A DNA stretch of 25,535 nt, from the NCBI GenBank assembly GCA_031394025.1, contig JANMWO010000612.1, positions 1 to 25,535 of the forward strand, in the 5' to 3' direction. The notes below the pieces were generated by a model, which was not told the origin of the DNA, ran no database searches, and saw nothing but the letters and a program-made list of their open reading frames with translations. This document shows, in pieces, positions 8,954 through 15,515 of the stretch (the first letter of the stretch is position 1; every line of letters starts with the position of its first letter). Source of the stretch: JANXSF01 sp031394025 (GTDB lineage: Bacteria > Acidobacteriota > Terriglobia > Bryobacterales > Bryobacteraceae). The translations under genes and the position numbers were made by a program.

Positions 8954-10362
8954 ACATAGACGATTTAGCATTGCAGGCTCAAACACGGCGGCACTTTTTC
9001 CGCGATTGCGGAGTTGGTGTTGGGAAAGTAGCACTGGCTTCGCTGTTGGGCGAACGAGTCTTTGCGGGGATGCACCATCCCGCCAAAGTGGACCACGTGA
9101 TCTATTTGTTCATGTGCGGCGGCCCCAGTCAACTGGAAATGTTTGACTACAAACCAGAGTTGATGAAGTATGACGATAAGCCTGCACCGGAATCGTTACT
9201 GAAGGGCAAACGGTTTGCGTTCATGGATACTTCGTTCAAGGGTCCACCTAAAATGTTGGGATCGCGGCGCAAGTTTACGCAGCAGGGCAATGCGGGAATG
9301 TACTTTTCTGAACTAGTGCCGAACATCGGAAGCGTGGCTGATGAACTGGTGATGTTGCATGGCGTTTCCACTGACAATTTCAATCACGGACCAGCAAAGC
9401 TTTTTATGAACACTGGATCCACCAGGCCTGGGCGACCGTCGATTGGTTCCTGGGTGACTTATGGAATTGGCAGTGACACGAAAGATTTACCAGGCTTTGT
9501 GGTCTTACAATCGGGACCCAGGGGGCCTCGTGGCGGGGCACAGTTGTGGTCTAGCGGATTCATTCCAAGTGCCTTCCAGGGTGTGCCATTCCGTTCCACT
9601 GGCGATCCGATTCTGAATCTTTCCAACCCGGCTGGCGTGAATGCGGAAGAGCAGCGGCAGACCATTGCGGCATTGAAAGATTTAAATGCGCTGGAGATGA
9701 AACATAGTGGCGATCCAGAAATTGAGACGCGCATTTCGCAATATGAAATGGCTTTCAAGATGCAGACATCCGGCCCTGAGTTGATTGACTTCGGCAAGGA
9801 ATCGAAGGAAACCATGGAGATGTACGGAGCGAAACCTGGTGAGGCAAAATCAGCCTATGCCAACAACTGCCTGCTGGCCCGAAGATTGGTGGAACGCGGT
9901 GCGCGATTTGTTCAACTTTACCACGCTGATTGGGATCATCATGACGACATCACCAAACCTTTGGATGACGTGTGCCGTGAGATTGACCAAGCCACAGGTG
10001 CGCTGATAAAAGATTTGAAGCAACGTGGATTGCTGGACCGTACATTGGTTGTGTGGAGTGGTGAGTTTGGTCGCACGCCGATGGGAGAAGTTCGGGATAA
10101 GGGTAAGATTGGCCGGAATCATCATATTGATGCTTACTCTTTGTTCATGGCTGGCGGTGGATTGAAGTCAGGCACCATTGTTGGTTCCACTGACGAGTTG
10201 GGCTTTTCACCGGCGGGGGAAAAGCTGCATGTCCATGATGTGCAGGCGACCATTTTGCATTTGTTGGGAATTGATCACACCAAGCTGACCTATCGTTTTC
10301 AGGGCCGTGATTTCCGGCTGACCGATGTGAGCGGGCAAGTGATTAAGAGTATGTTGGCTTAG
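8950..10362 (+). CDS. DUF1501 family protein, module B
   Basis: A 470-residue paralogue of the module A DUF1501 protein. The leader carries a Tat-like motif (TRRHFFRDCG, Arg at 13-14) followed by a hydrophobic stretch to about residue 40. The family signatures are MCGGPSQLEMFDYKP near 55-69, LHGVSTDNFNHGPAKLFMNT, SGEFGRTPMGE, and GRNHHIDAYSLFMAGGGLKSG near the C-terminus. It belongs to the sulfatase/alkaline-phosphatase-like fold and its reaction is unassigned. The gene overlaps the preceding DUF1549/DUF1553 gene by four bases (ATGA), so the two proteins are very likely made together. It ends 31 bases before the convergent vapC stop, with no strong hairpin in between. Confidence 0.92.
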   Translation: MNIDDLALQAQTRRHFFRDCGVGVGKVALASLLGERVFAGMHHPAKVDHVIYLFMCGGPSQLEMFDYKPELMKYDDKPAPESLLKGKRFAFMDTSFKGPPKMLGSRRKFTQQGNAGMYFSELVPNIGSVADELVMLHGVSTDNFNHGPAKLFMNTGSTRPGRPSIGSWVTYGIGSDTKDLPGFVVLQSGPRGPRGGAQLWSSGFIPSAFQGVPFRSTGDPILNLSNPAGVNAEEQRQTIAALKDLNALEMKHSGDPEIETRISQYEMAFKMQTSGPELIDFGKESKETMEMYGAKPGEAKSAYANNCLLARRLVERGARFVQLYHADWDHHDDITKPLDDVCREIDQATGALIKDLKQRGLLDRTLVVWSGEFGRTPMGEVRDKGKIGRNHHIDAYSLFMAGGGLKSGTIVGSTDELGFSPAGEKLHVHDVQATILHLLGIDHTKLTYRFQGRDFRLTDVSGQVIKSMLA

Positions 10363-10393
10363 TTACAGCGACACTGATTCGGCACTGCGGAAC

Positions 10394-10822
10394 TTAGGAC
10401 AATGGGTTCAACCAGCGCAGATTTCCGAAGCGACTAAAATCCCGATCTGTAGATGCGAGCACGGCCCCAACTTCAATCGCAAGTGCGGCCAACACCGCAT
10501 CGGTAACTAGCGGCCCCGCCACACGCTGTTCGATTAGAAGTGTTTCAAGGATTTCCGCATGACGTTCCCCTGGCTCAATGATGGTTACACCAGGGTGCGC
10601 CAACAGTTGGCGGATGATAGAAAAACATTCATCGCTAGATTTGGGATTCGGCCAAATCCTTGGATTTGTGGCGATGCGTATAAATGCCCATAGAGTTACC
10701 CAAGGCAGACAAACTGGTTCGGTCCCACTGAGCAATGCCCCCAACCACGCAGCTAGTTTTTTATGCTCAGGCGCGCTTTTATTGTAGGCATAAAGAAGAA
10801 TATTGGCATCGAGCAAGGTCAT
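10394..10822 (-). CDS. vapC: VapC-type PIN-domain toxin
   Basis: A 142-residue PIN-domain protein, the usual length for VapC. Conserved acidic positions are visible: Asp5 in LLDANILLY, Asp108 in VTDAVLAALAIE, and Asp126/Asp128 in STDRDFSRF. The segment LPWVTLWAFIRIATNPR at about 39-55 and the ending FGNLRWLNPL are typical of one VapC subfamily. Members are Mg-dependent endoribonucleases that cleave tRNA or rRNA and arrest growth until bound by VapB; the target here cannot be read from sequence. The start overlaps the antitoxin stop by ATGA, the classic coupled arrangement. The gene converges on the DUF1501 gene of module B. The family call is confident; the specificity is unknown. Confidence 0.92.
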   Translation of the reverse strand: MTLLDANILLYAYNKSAPEHKKLAAWLGALLSGTEPVCLPWVTLWAFIRIATNPRIWPNPKSSDECFSIIRQLLAHPGVTIIEPGERHAEILETLLIEQRVAGPLVTDAVLAALAIEVGAVLASTDRDFSRFGNLRWLNPLS

Positions 10823-11070
10823 TTGTGCGACTCACCTTCGGCATAGGAAAGCAGTGATTCAATGCTGTCGTAGTTGATTCCAGCTTTTACGCCCATCGCT
10901 GTGGGCTTCACCACAAAGCGTGGCCGGGGCTTGCTGGCTTGTAAATGGACAAAGGCAATTCGTAGCAAGTCATTCAATGTATCGCGGAAGGAACTGCCAC
11001 GCACGCGGCATTCAGCTTTTACACGATCAACAACATCGTCATCAAGAGTGACTGTGGTTCTGATGCTCAT
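10819..11070 (-). CDS. vapB: VapB-type ribbon-helix-helix antitoxin
   Basis: An 83-residue protein. The N-terminal RTTVTLDDDVVDRVKAE reads as the beta strand and first helix of a ribbon-helix-helix DNA-binding domain, with a second helix around SSFRDTLNDLLRIAF. The remaining C-terminal 40 residues would wrap the toxin. It lies just before vapC with a 4-base overlap. Its start codon sits inside a cluster of repeated AGCATC/GATGCT elements, which is consistent with autorepression by the VapBC complex. It is 34 bases downstream of the ribonuclease gene on the same strand, so some transcription may read in from there. It could also be called a generic RHH antitoxin of a PIN toxin. Confidence 0.88.
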   Translation of the reverse strand: MSIRTTVTLDDDVVDRVKAECRVRGSSFRDTLNDLLRIAFVHLQASKPRPRFVVKPTAMGVKAGINYDSIESLLSYAEGESHK

Positions 11071-11100
11071 GATGCTTCCATTTTAGCATCTTAAGCATCA
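11061..11100. promoter_or_regulatory. probable VapBC operator: four TGATGCT/AGCATCA half-sites
   Basis: On the plus strand TGATGCT occurs at 11061-11067 and 11070-11076, and the reverse complement AGCATC occurs at 11085-11090 and 11094-11099. Each pair is spaced by exactly 9 bases. The pair TGATGCTT (11070-11077) and AAGCATCA (11093-11100) is a perfect inverted repeat. One half-site lies within vapB codons 2-4 and another touches the ATG. Repeated short half-sites at the antitoxin start are the known binding pattern of RHH antitoxin-toxin complexes. Operator function is inferred from this geometry. Confidence 0.75.
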
Positions 11101-11104
11101 ACAT

Positions 11105-12553
11105 TTACCGCCCGAAATCAATAAAGCCGCTTTGGGGATCAGTATGCAGTAACTTTACAGTAATCTGATCGCCAACGTCCACGCCATGCTCGCCTTGCAT
11201 TAAACGACCTTCTGCGGGCAGTTCCAGCACGCGAACGAAAGTTCCCTTGGGAGTAACCCCAGTAACAACGGCATGGAAGGAATCGCCGATGCGCCCGGCG
11301 AGGGCCACTGCTGCAATGCGCTTGTTCATGTTGCGCTCCACCTTGCGGGCGGCGTTTTCTTTCAAGGTGCAATTGAGGGCAATGGCTTCCAATTCAGCGT
11401 CGCTATAGGGGGACGGCTGGTGGGCGAGCATAGCTTTGATTAGACGTTGGGTTACGATATCGGCAAAGCGGCGGTTTGGTGCTGTGGAATGGGAGTAGGT
11501 TTGCGCTGCCAAGCTGAAATGCCCAGGCGAAGTTTCACCGGGATGGGTGACGGCATATTCACCAGGGCCCATCAACTTCATGACGGCTAAAGATAGGTCT
11601 TGGTAGTGCACGGGGTCCGCTACTTTGCGCTTCTTTAAGAAGTCATTCAGTGCAGAGGAATTGGCGTCTGTGGGCAGGGTTTCTGAGTAACCTGCGGCCA
11701 GTTGCACAATACGATTCCACCTTTCCGGCGATTTTACAACACGCTGAATAAAGGAACTTCCGGAACGAGCAAGTGATTGCGCCATGATCTGGTTGGCGGC
11801 AATCATGAAGTCTTCAATGAGGTCGCCAGCTCGGTTCTTTTTGCGCGCAGCCAAGCTTTCTACTTTGCCGTTGTGGATAGATACTTGCGCTTCAGTGCGA
11901 TCAAAATCAAGGGCTCCCATTTTATGGCGAAGGTTGCGCATGGCGCAGGCCGCTTCGTCCTGTAATTTCACCTGATCTGCGAGTTCCGGAGAAACTGCTA
12001 GTTTTGCTGGAGCCTGCGCCGTTCCTTCCAACCAAGGCCCCACAGCGCTATAAGTCAACTGCGCTTTGTTGGCAATCACGGCGCGGTAAATGTCGGAATG
12101 AACAATGCTGCCATCGGTACCGGCGGTGTATTCAATGACAATGCCATAGCGACCGCCTTGTTCATTAAGCGAAGTGAGATCAGTTGAAAGGGGCTCGGGC
12201 AGCATGGGAAACGTAAGGACACTGGTATAGACAGAAGTTGTTTCGGAGTTGGCATGTTGATCAAGGGGAGAATGGATATCAACTGCGGCGTCCACATCGG
12301 CAATGCCCACTAAAACACGAATGCCAGTTGCGGTACGTTCGGCGAATTCAATTTGATCAAGATCGCGAGAAGTATCGTTGTCAATGGAGGACCACGGCAA
12401 GTGGCGCAGATCCTGAATTGCGCCGGAAGCAATGGGGGCAGGCTTGGCAGCAATGGAAGCAAGCTGCGCGGCGGACTCTGGTGGGAAGGCGGGGTTGAAG
12501 CCTTGGGCGGCCATTTCACGACGAGCAGCAGCAGCTAGATCGAAATCAGACAT
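11105..12553 (-). CDS. short RNB-domain (RNase II/R superfamily) exoribonuclease
   Basis: A 482-residue RNB-domain protein, much shorter than RNase R (about 800) because it lacks the N-terminal cold-shock domains. The metal-binding segment is SSIDNDTSRDLDQIEF, with Asp58, Asp64 and Asp66 aligning to Asp201, Asp207 and Asp209 of E. coli RNase II. The position of Asp210 is Gln67. NRRFADIVTQR at 360-370 is the conserved RNB Arg-containing motif. An S1-like OB fold occupies about 421-482 (FHAVVTGVTPKGTFVRV). The predicted role is 3'-5' processive RNA degradation in the cytoplasm. The start overlaps the end of the acyltransferase gene by 8 bases, and the stop lies just before the vapBC operator. 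Short RNB proteins like this are known in several non-proteobacterial phyla. Confidence 0.88.
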   Translation of the reverse strand: MSDFDLAAAARREMAAQGFNPAFPPESAAQLASIAAKPAPIASGAIQDLRHLPWSSIDNDTSRDLDQIEFAERTATGIRVLVGIADVDAAVDIHSPLDQHANSETTSVYTSVLTFPMLPEPLSTDLTSLNEQGGRYGIVIEYTAGTDGSIVHSDIYRAVIANKAQLTYSAVGPWLEGTAQAPAKLAVSPELADQVKLQDEAACAMRNLRHKMGALDFDRTEAQVSIHNGKVESLAARKKNRAGDLIEDFMIAANQIMAQSLARSGSSFIQRVVKSPERWNRIVQLAAGYSETLPTDANSSALNDFLKKRKVADPVHYQDLSLAVMKLMGPGEYAVTHPGETSPGHFSLAAQTYSHSTAPNRRFADIVTQRLIKAMLAHQPSPYSDAELEAIALNCTLKENAARKVERNMNKRIAAVALAGRIGDSFHAVVTGVTPKGTFVRVLELPAEGRLMQGEHGVDVGDQITVKLLHTDPQSGFIDFGR

Positions 12554-13562
12554 GACCCGAAGAATAGCATGATGGGGCTGTTCTAGCAGCGCGATACCAA
12601 TTCAAAAGTGGCCGCTCTAATAAAAAGTAGCTGCAGGTAGCGACAACAAATGTGGCCATAACATTCCATGGGAACAGTTGCAGGATCCCTAGTGGATGAG
12701 GCAAATCTTGCGGAGGCATGAAGAGTTGCTGCCAAAGATAGATGCCGTAGGACACGCGACCAATCCAAACAATCGGTTGATATTCCAGCAATGAAAGTGG
12801 ACGGGCCATGGTTGTAAGTGGGACCGCAGCCATCAGGAATGAGAAGACTGCAATGGATCCGGGGAATGGAAATCGAAGAAGGGTGATGATGGCAGCAATC
12901 AATGCGGGCAAGTGCCAGGGGCGGGCGAGTCTAGTTAAAATATGTTGGTAACGGGACCATAGAAAAGCTGCGCAACATCCCCAGAAAAGGCCATCCAGTC
13001 GGAAGTCTGTGTGGTAAATGGCGTTTCCCGAAGTTGGATTTACTGCGCGCCACAGCACCACCAATAGGGCAAGGGCAGGTGCAAGAACTGGAGCGCGTTG
13101 GAGTCCGAAGACGACGATGAGAGCAGGCCAAAGTAAGTAAAAGTGTTCTTCCACAGCAAGCGACCAAAAATGGCCGGTGTACCAACCTTCGGCTGTTGGG
13201 ATTTCAATATAGTTTCTGAAGAAGAAGAGCGAGGCAAGCATTTGACGTGGCGTTGGCCAAGTTAACAGTGCCATGACCGCAAGATAAAGCAAAGCAGCGG
13301 GAAGGATACGGAGTGTTCTTCGACGGTAAAATTGGCTCCACGAGATGCCGCCAGTTAAGCGGTTCTCTTCAATCAGGCGATGAGTGATGAGCAATCCTGA
13401 CAATGCAAAGAACAAATGAACACCAACCGCGCCATAAGGTGCCACATTTTGCATGGCAACATTGGAATAGTGTTGGTGGGCCGCCAGCACCATCAAGATG
13501 GCAACGGCACGCCAGCCATCGAGCGTACGAAGATGAGTGGAAGTCGCTGATACTAGCCTCAT
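12546..13562 (-). CDS. acyltransferase family 3 membrane protein (OafA-like)
   Basis: A 338-residue integral membrane protein with about ten hydrophobic segments. Acyltransferase-3 hallmarks are present: LRTLDGWRAVAILMVLAAHQH with conserved His29, VGVHLFFALSGLLITHRL at about 47-63, the basic loop FYRRRTLRILPA at 78-89, and HFWSLAVEEHFYLLWP at about 131-146. Members transfer acetyl or other acyl groups to exported sugars, O-antigen, peptidoglycan or lipids. There is no extra SGNH domain here, so the acceptor cannot be guessed. It is the first gene of a minus-strand run with the ribonuclease and vapBC. It lies head to head with an unrelated membrane acetyltransferase gene, only 24 bases apart. 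No good Shine-Dalgarno precedes the ATG. Confidence 0.9.
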   Translation of the reverse strand: MRLVSATSTHLRTLDGWRAVAILMVLAAHQHYSNVAMQNVAPYGAVGVHLFFALSGLLITHRLIEENRLTGGISWSQFYRRRTLRILPAALLYLAVMALLTWPTPRQMLASLFFFRNYIEIPTAEGWYTGHFWSLAVEEHFYLLWPALIVVFGLQRAPVLAPALALLVVLWRAVNPTSGNAIYHTDFRLDGLFWGCCAAFLWSRYQHILTRLARPWHLPALIAAIITLLRFPFPGSIAVFSFLMAAVPLTTMARPLSLLEYQPIVWIGRVSYGIYLWQQLFMPPQDLPHPLGILQLFPWNVMATFVVATCSYFLLERPLLNWYRAARTAPSCYSSGHV

Positions 13563-13586
13563 GGTTCTTATAACGATAGCTTAATT
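13563..13586. promoter_or_regulatory. 24-bp divergent spacer between two membrane acyltransferase genes
   Basis: The gap contains TTATAA, which reads TATAAC on the plus strand (13569-13574) and TATAAG on the minus strand. It could therefore supply a -10 element in either direction. Any -35 elements would lie inside the opposite coding sequences, and none was convincing. If the acetyltransferase starts at ATG 13605 rather than GTG 13587, the spacer grows to 42 bases. Promoter function is inferred from position. Confidence 0.3.
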
Positions 13587-14675
13587 GTGATACAACTCAA
13601 CGCAATGCTTACTGGAACAGGAAATGAAACGGAGCCCAAACGGTTGGCATCTCTGGACGCGTATCGCGGCTTGATCATGATTTTTCTGGTGTCGCATGGA
13701 TTTGGATTCGACGCTTTGAAAGGCCACCCTGTCTGGGGTGTGATTGCTGACCAAGTAGATCATGTTGCATGGGAAGGCATGGTGTTGTGGGACTTGATCC
13801 AGCCTGCCTTTATGTTTATGGTGGGCGTGGCGATGCCGTATTCATTGGCGAATCGCGCACATGGATTTTCTGAGAACTTGATACGAGTACTGTTGCGCGC
13901 TGCTAAGCTGGTATTTTTGAGCCAACTGTTTGTGATTATCCAGGAAGGACATTTTCAGCTTGGATTGATCAACGTGTTAAGCCAGATCGCCTTTACCTAC
14001 GTGATTTGTTTCCTGCTGATGCATTTATCCATTCGATGGCAATTTGCTGCGGCCGTCGCACTTTTATCAACACACTGGGCATTATTTGTTTTATTCCCCG
14101 GCCCGGAAGGTCCGTTTTCAAAGTCAGGAAACGTAGGGCAAATGTTGGATTTGTGGTTACTGGGTCGCAACTATTCGGGATACTATGTGACCATCAACTT
14201 TCTAAGCAGCACCGTCACAACAATGCTTGGAGTGTGGGCAGGTGAGCTTTTGCGAAGGGATTTAGCTGCCGAACACAAGTTAAAACTGCTTTGCATTTGG
14301 GCCAGCGGATTGATAGCCGCAGGACTGTTGTTGACTCCGTGGAACCCAATGGTGAAGCGCATTTGGACTGTATCGTTCACATTGACTAGTGGAGGTTTGG
14401 TGATGTTGGGGTTGGCGGTATTTCTTTGGTGGATTGATATGCGGAATCACAAACAATTGGCGTTCCCGTTGGTGGTAGTTGGCATGAACTCGATTTTTGT
14501 TTACGTGATTTCACAGTTATGCCGGGGATCTATTCATCGGGCGGTGGGGGTGTTCGGATGGGGATTTCAATGGGCCGGAACGCTCGCCGCAGTGGTCCAT
14601 GCCTGCGCGACGCTATCTGTGATCTGGTATGCCTGCTATTGGCTATATCAAAGAAAGGTGTTCTTCAAAATATGA
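13587..14675 (+). CDS. HGSNAT-like membrane N-acetyltransferase (DUF5009/COG4299 type)
   Basis: A 362-residue multi-pass membrane protein with about ten to eleven hydrophobic segments. The opening RLASLDAYRGLIMIFLVSHG and the segment HVAWEGMVLWDLIQPAFMFMVG (from His59) match the heparan-alpha-glucosaminide N-acetyltransferase family. In the human enzyme a His in the corresponding H-x-x-W-x-G region accepts acetyl from cytosolic acetyl-CoA and passes it across the membrane. The bacterial members probably acetylate a sugar at the outer face; the acceptor is unknown. The first codon shown is GTG. ATG at 13605 is an alternative that removes six residues. The stop overlaps a possible ATG of the next gene (ATGA at 14672-14675), suggesting a two-gene operon with the cysteine-cluster protein. 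Confidence 0.85.
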   Translation: MIQLNAMLTGTGNETEPKRLASLDAYRGLIMIFLVSHGFGFDALKGHPVWGVIADQVDHVAWEGMVLWDLIQPAFMFMVGVAMPYSLANRAHGFSENLIRVLLRAAKLVFLSQLFVIIQEGHFQLGLINVLSQIAFTYVICFLLMHLSIRWQFAAAVALLSTHWALFVLFPGPEGPFSKSGNVGQMLDLWLLGRNYSGYYVTINFLSSTVTTMLGVWAGELLRRDLAAEHKLKLLCIWASGLIAAGLLLTPWNPMVKRIWTVSFTLTSGGLVMLGLAVFLWWIDMRNHKQLAFPLVVVGMNSIFVYVISQLCRGSIHRAVGVFGWGFQWAGTLAAVVHACATLSVIWYACYWLYQRKVFFKI

Positions 14676-14689
14676 ACACCGGGATCGGC

Positions 14690-14693
14690 GAGG
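14690..14693 (+). promoter_or_regulatory. ribosome binding site deciding the start of the cysteine-cluster gene
   Basis: GAGG lies five bases before ATG 14699. The alternative ATG at 14672 has only a distant AAAGG more than ten bases away. This favours the shorter protein beginning MECRAGC, which also fits how the family usually begins. Confidence 0.5.
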
Positions 14694-14698
14694 GGACT

Positions 14699-14956
14699 AT
14701 GGAGTGTCGGGCAGGTTGCGCTGCCTGCTGCATTGTTCCGTCCATTTCGTCGGCGATACCGGGCATGCCAAACGGTAAGCCAGCCTACGTGCGCTGCATC
14801 CAACTGAGTGCTGAAAACCTATGCCTACTGTTCGATTCGCCTGAGCGCCCATTGGTCTGCGGAAGTTTGCGTGCGACGCTGGAGATGTGCGGGACAACGA
14901 ATGAAGAGGCGTTTGTGCGGCTGACTCAAATTGAAGTTGCGACGCGACCCGAATAA
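14699..14956 (+). CDS. YkgJ-family cysteine-cluster protein
   Basis: An 85-residue protein with eight cysteines (3, 7, 10, 11, 33, 42, 54, 64). The opening C-x3-C-x2-C-C and the segment PSISSAIPGMPNGKPA match the zinc- or iron-chelating YkgJ (CxxCxxCC) family of small cytoplasmic proteins; their role is not settled. An upstream in-frame ATG at 14672 adds nine residues and would overlap the acetyltransferase stop by ATGA. The start at 14699 is preferred because of its GAGG site and fit to the family. The stop abuts the stop of the convergent DUF98 gene with no base between them (TAATTA). Why it is linked to an acetyltransferase is unclear. Confidence 0.85.
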   Translation: MECRAGCAACCIVPSISSAIPGMPNGKPAYVRCIQLSAENLCLLFDSPERPLVCGSLRATLEMCGTTNEEAFVRLTQIEVATRPE

Positions 14957-15499
14957 TTATCGTGGGGTCAACGTGGCTGGAAAATACTCTGTGATCAGCA
15001 TGATTGGCTTCTCCGAATTGAACACACGATAACTTCGCGCGAGCAAACCAGCTTGCCCCGCTTCTCCGAAATATAGCGAAACATCGCTGGCCGGTGCACG
15101 CCAGATCTTCACCAACTCTTTCCTGGTTTCCAATTTATGTTGCACCCACAGGCGCCCAATCGGGTTATCGGAACTTTCCAGTTCCAATCGGAATGGTTCG
15201 GGCAGGGCATCCAGGGCGATCAAAGTTTGCGCGTACACGTAATTGGTTTTAGTGTTTACCCCTTGCAACAAGACAGCTCTGCGCATAACAGGGGCGCCTT
15301 TTTTCACAGCGAGATCTTCCACTGGGGCAGGGGCAAGGTAGGAGGTGACGTTCAACTTCACCAACTGAATGGACTCAAGAAAAACAGCTTCCACTGTATC
15401 TGTCAAAGTTCCATCGCATGCCAGTAACACGCGCTCTATAAGACCGAGGGAGTTGATATCAATCCCAACGGCGTCTTTGTGCCAATCCAAAAGACCCAT
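14957..15499 (-). CDS. DUF98 / chorismate pyruvate-lyase-like protein
   Basis: A 180-residue protein related to the UbiC/DUF98 fold, which in known members (E. coli UbiC, mycobacterial Rv2949c) converts chorismate to 4-hydroxybenzoate and pyruvate. Candidate active-site residues are in the expected order: Arg73/Arg74 in VMRRAVLL, Gly115 in NPIGRLW, and Glu171 in ITEYFP. The HutC-type regulator fold shares this architecture, but no DNA-binding domain is present here. ATG 15499 is chosen because it lies 16 bases after the hydroxy-acid oxidase stop; a start at 15556 would overlap that gene. It is the last gene of the long minus-strand run. 4-Hydroxybenzoate production is plausible but unproven. 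Confidence 0.75.
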   Translation of the reverse strand: MGLLDWHKDAVGIDINSLGLIERVLLACDGTLTDTVEAVFLESIQLVKLNVTSYLAPAPVEDLAVKKGAPVMRRAVLLQGVNTKTNYVYAQTLIALDALPEPFRLELESSDNPIGRLWVQHKLETRKELVKIWRAPASDVSLYFGEAGQAGLLARSYRVFNSEKPIMLITEYFPATLTPR

Positions 15500-15515
15500 G
15501 ATTCTATTTTGCTTG

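Noticed and set aside
10363..10393. Terminator between the convergent module B DUF1501 and vapC genes
   Set aside because: No stem with a T-tract could be found in the 31-base gap.
14519..14698. Longer N-terminus for the cysteine-cluster protein
   Set aside because: It would overlap the acetyltransferase by about 150 bases, and the extra residues do not resemble the family; the conserved region begins at MECRAGC.
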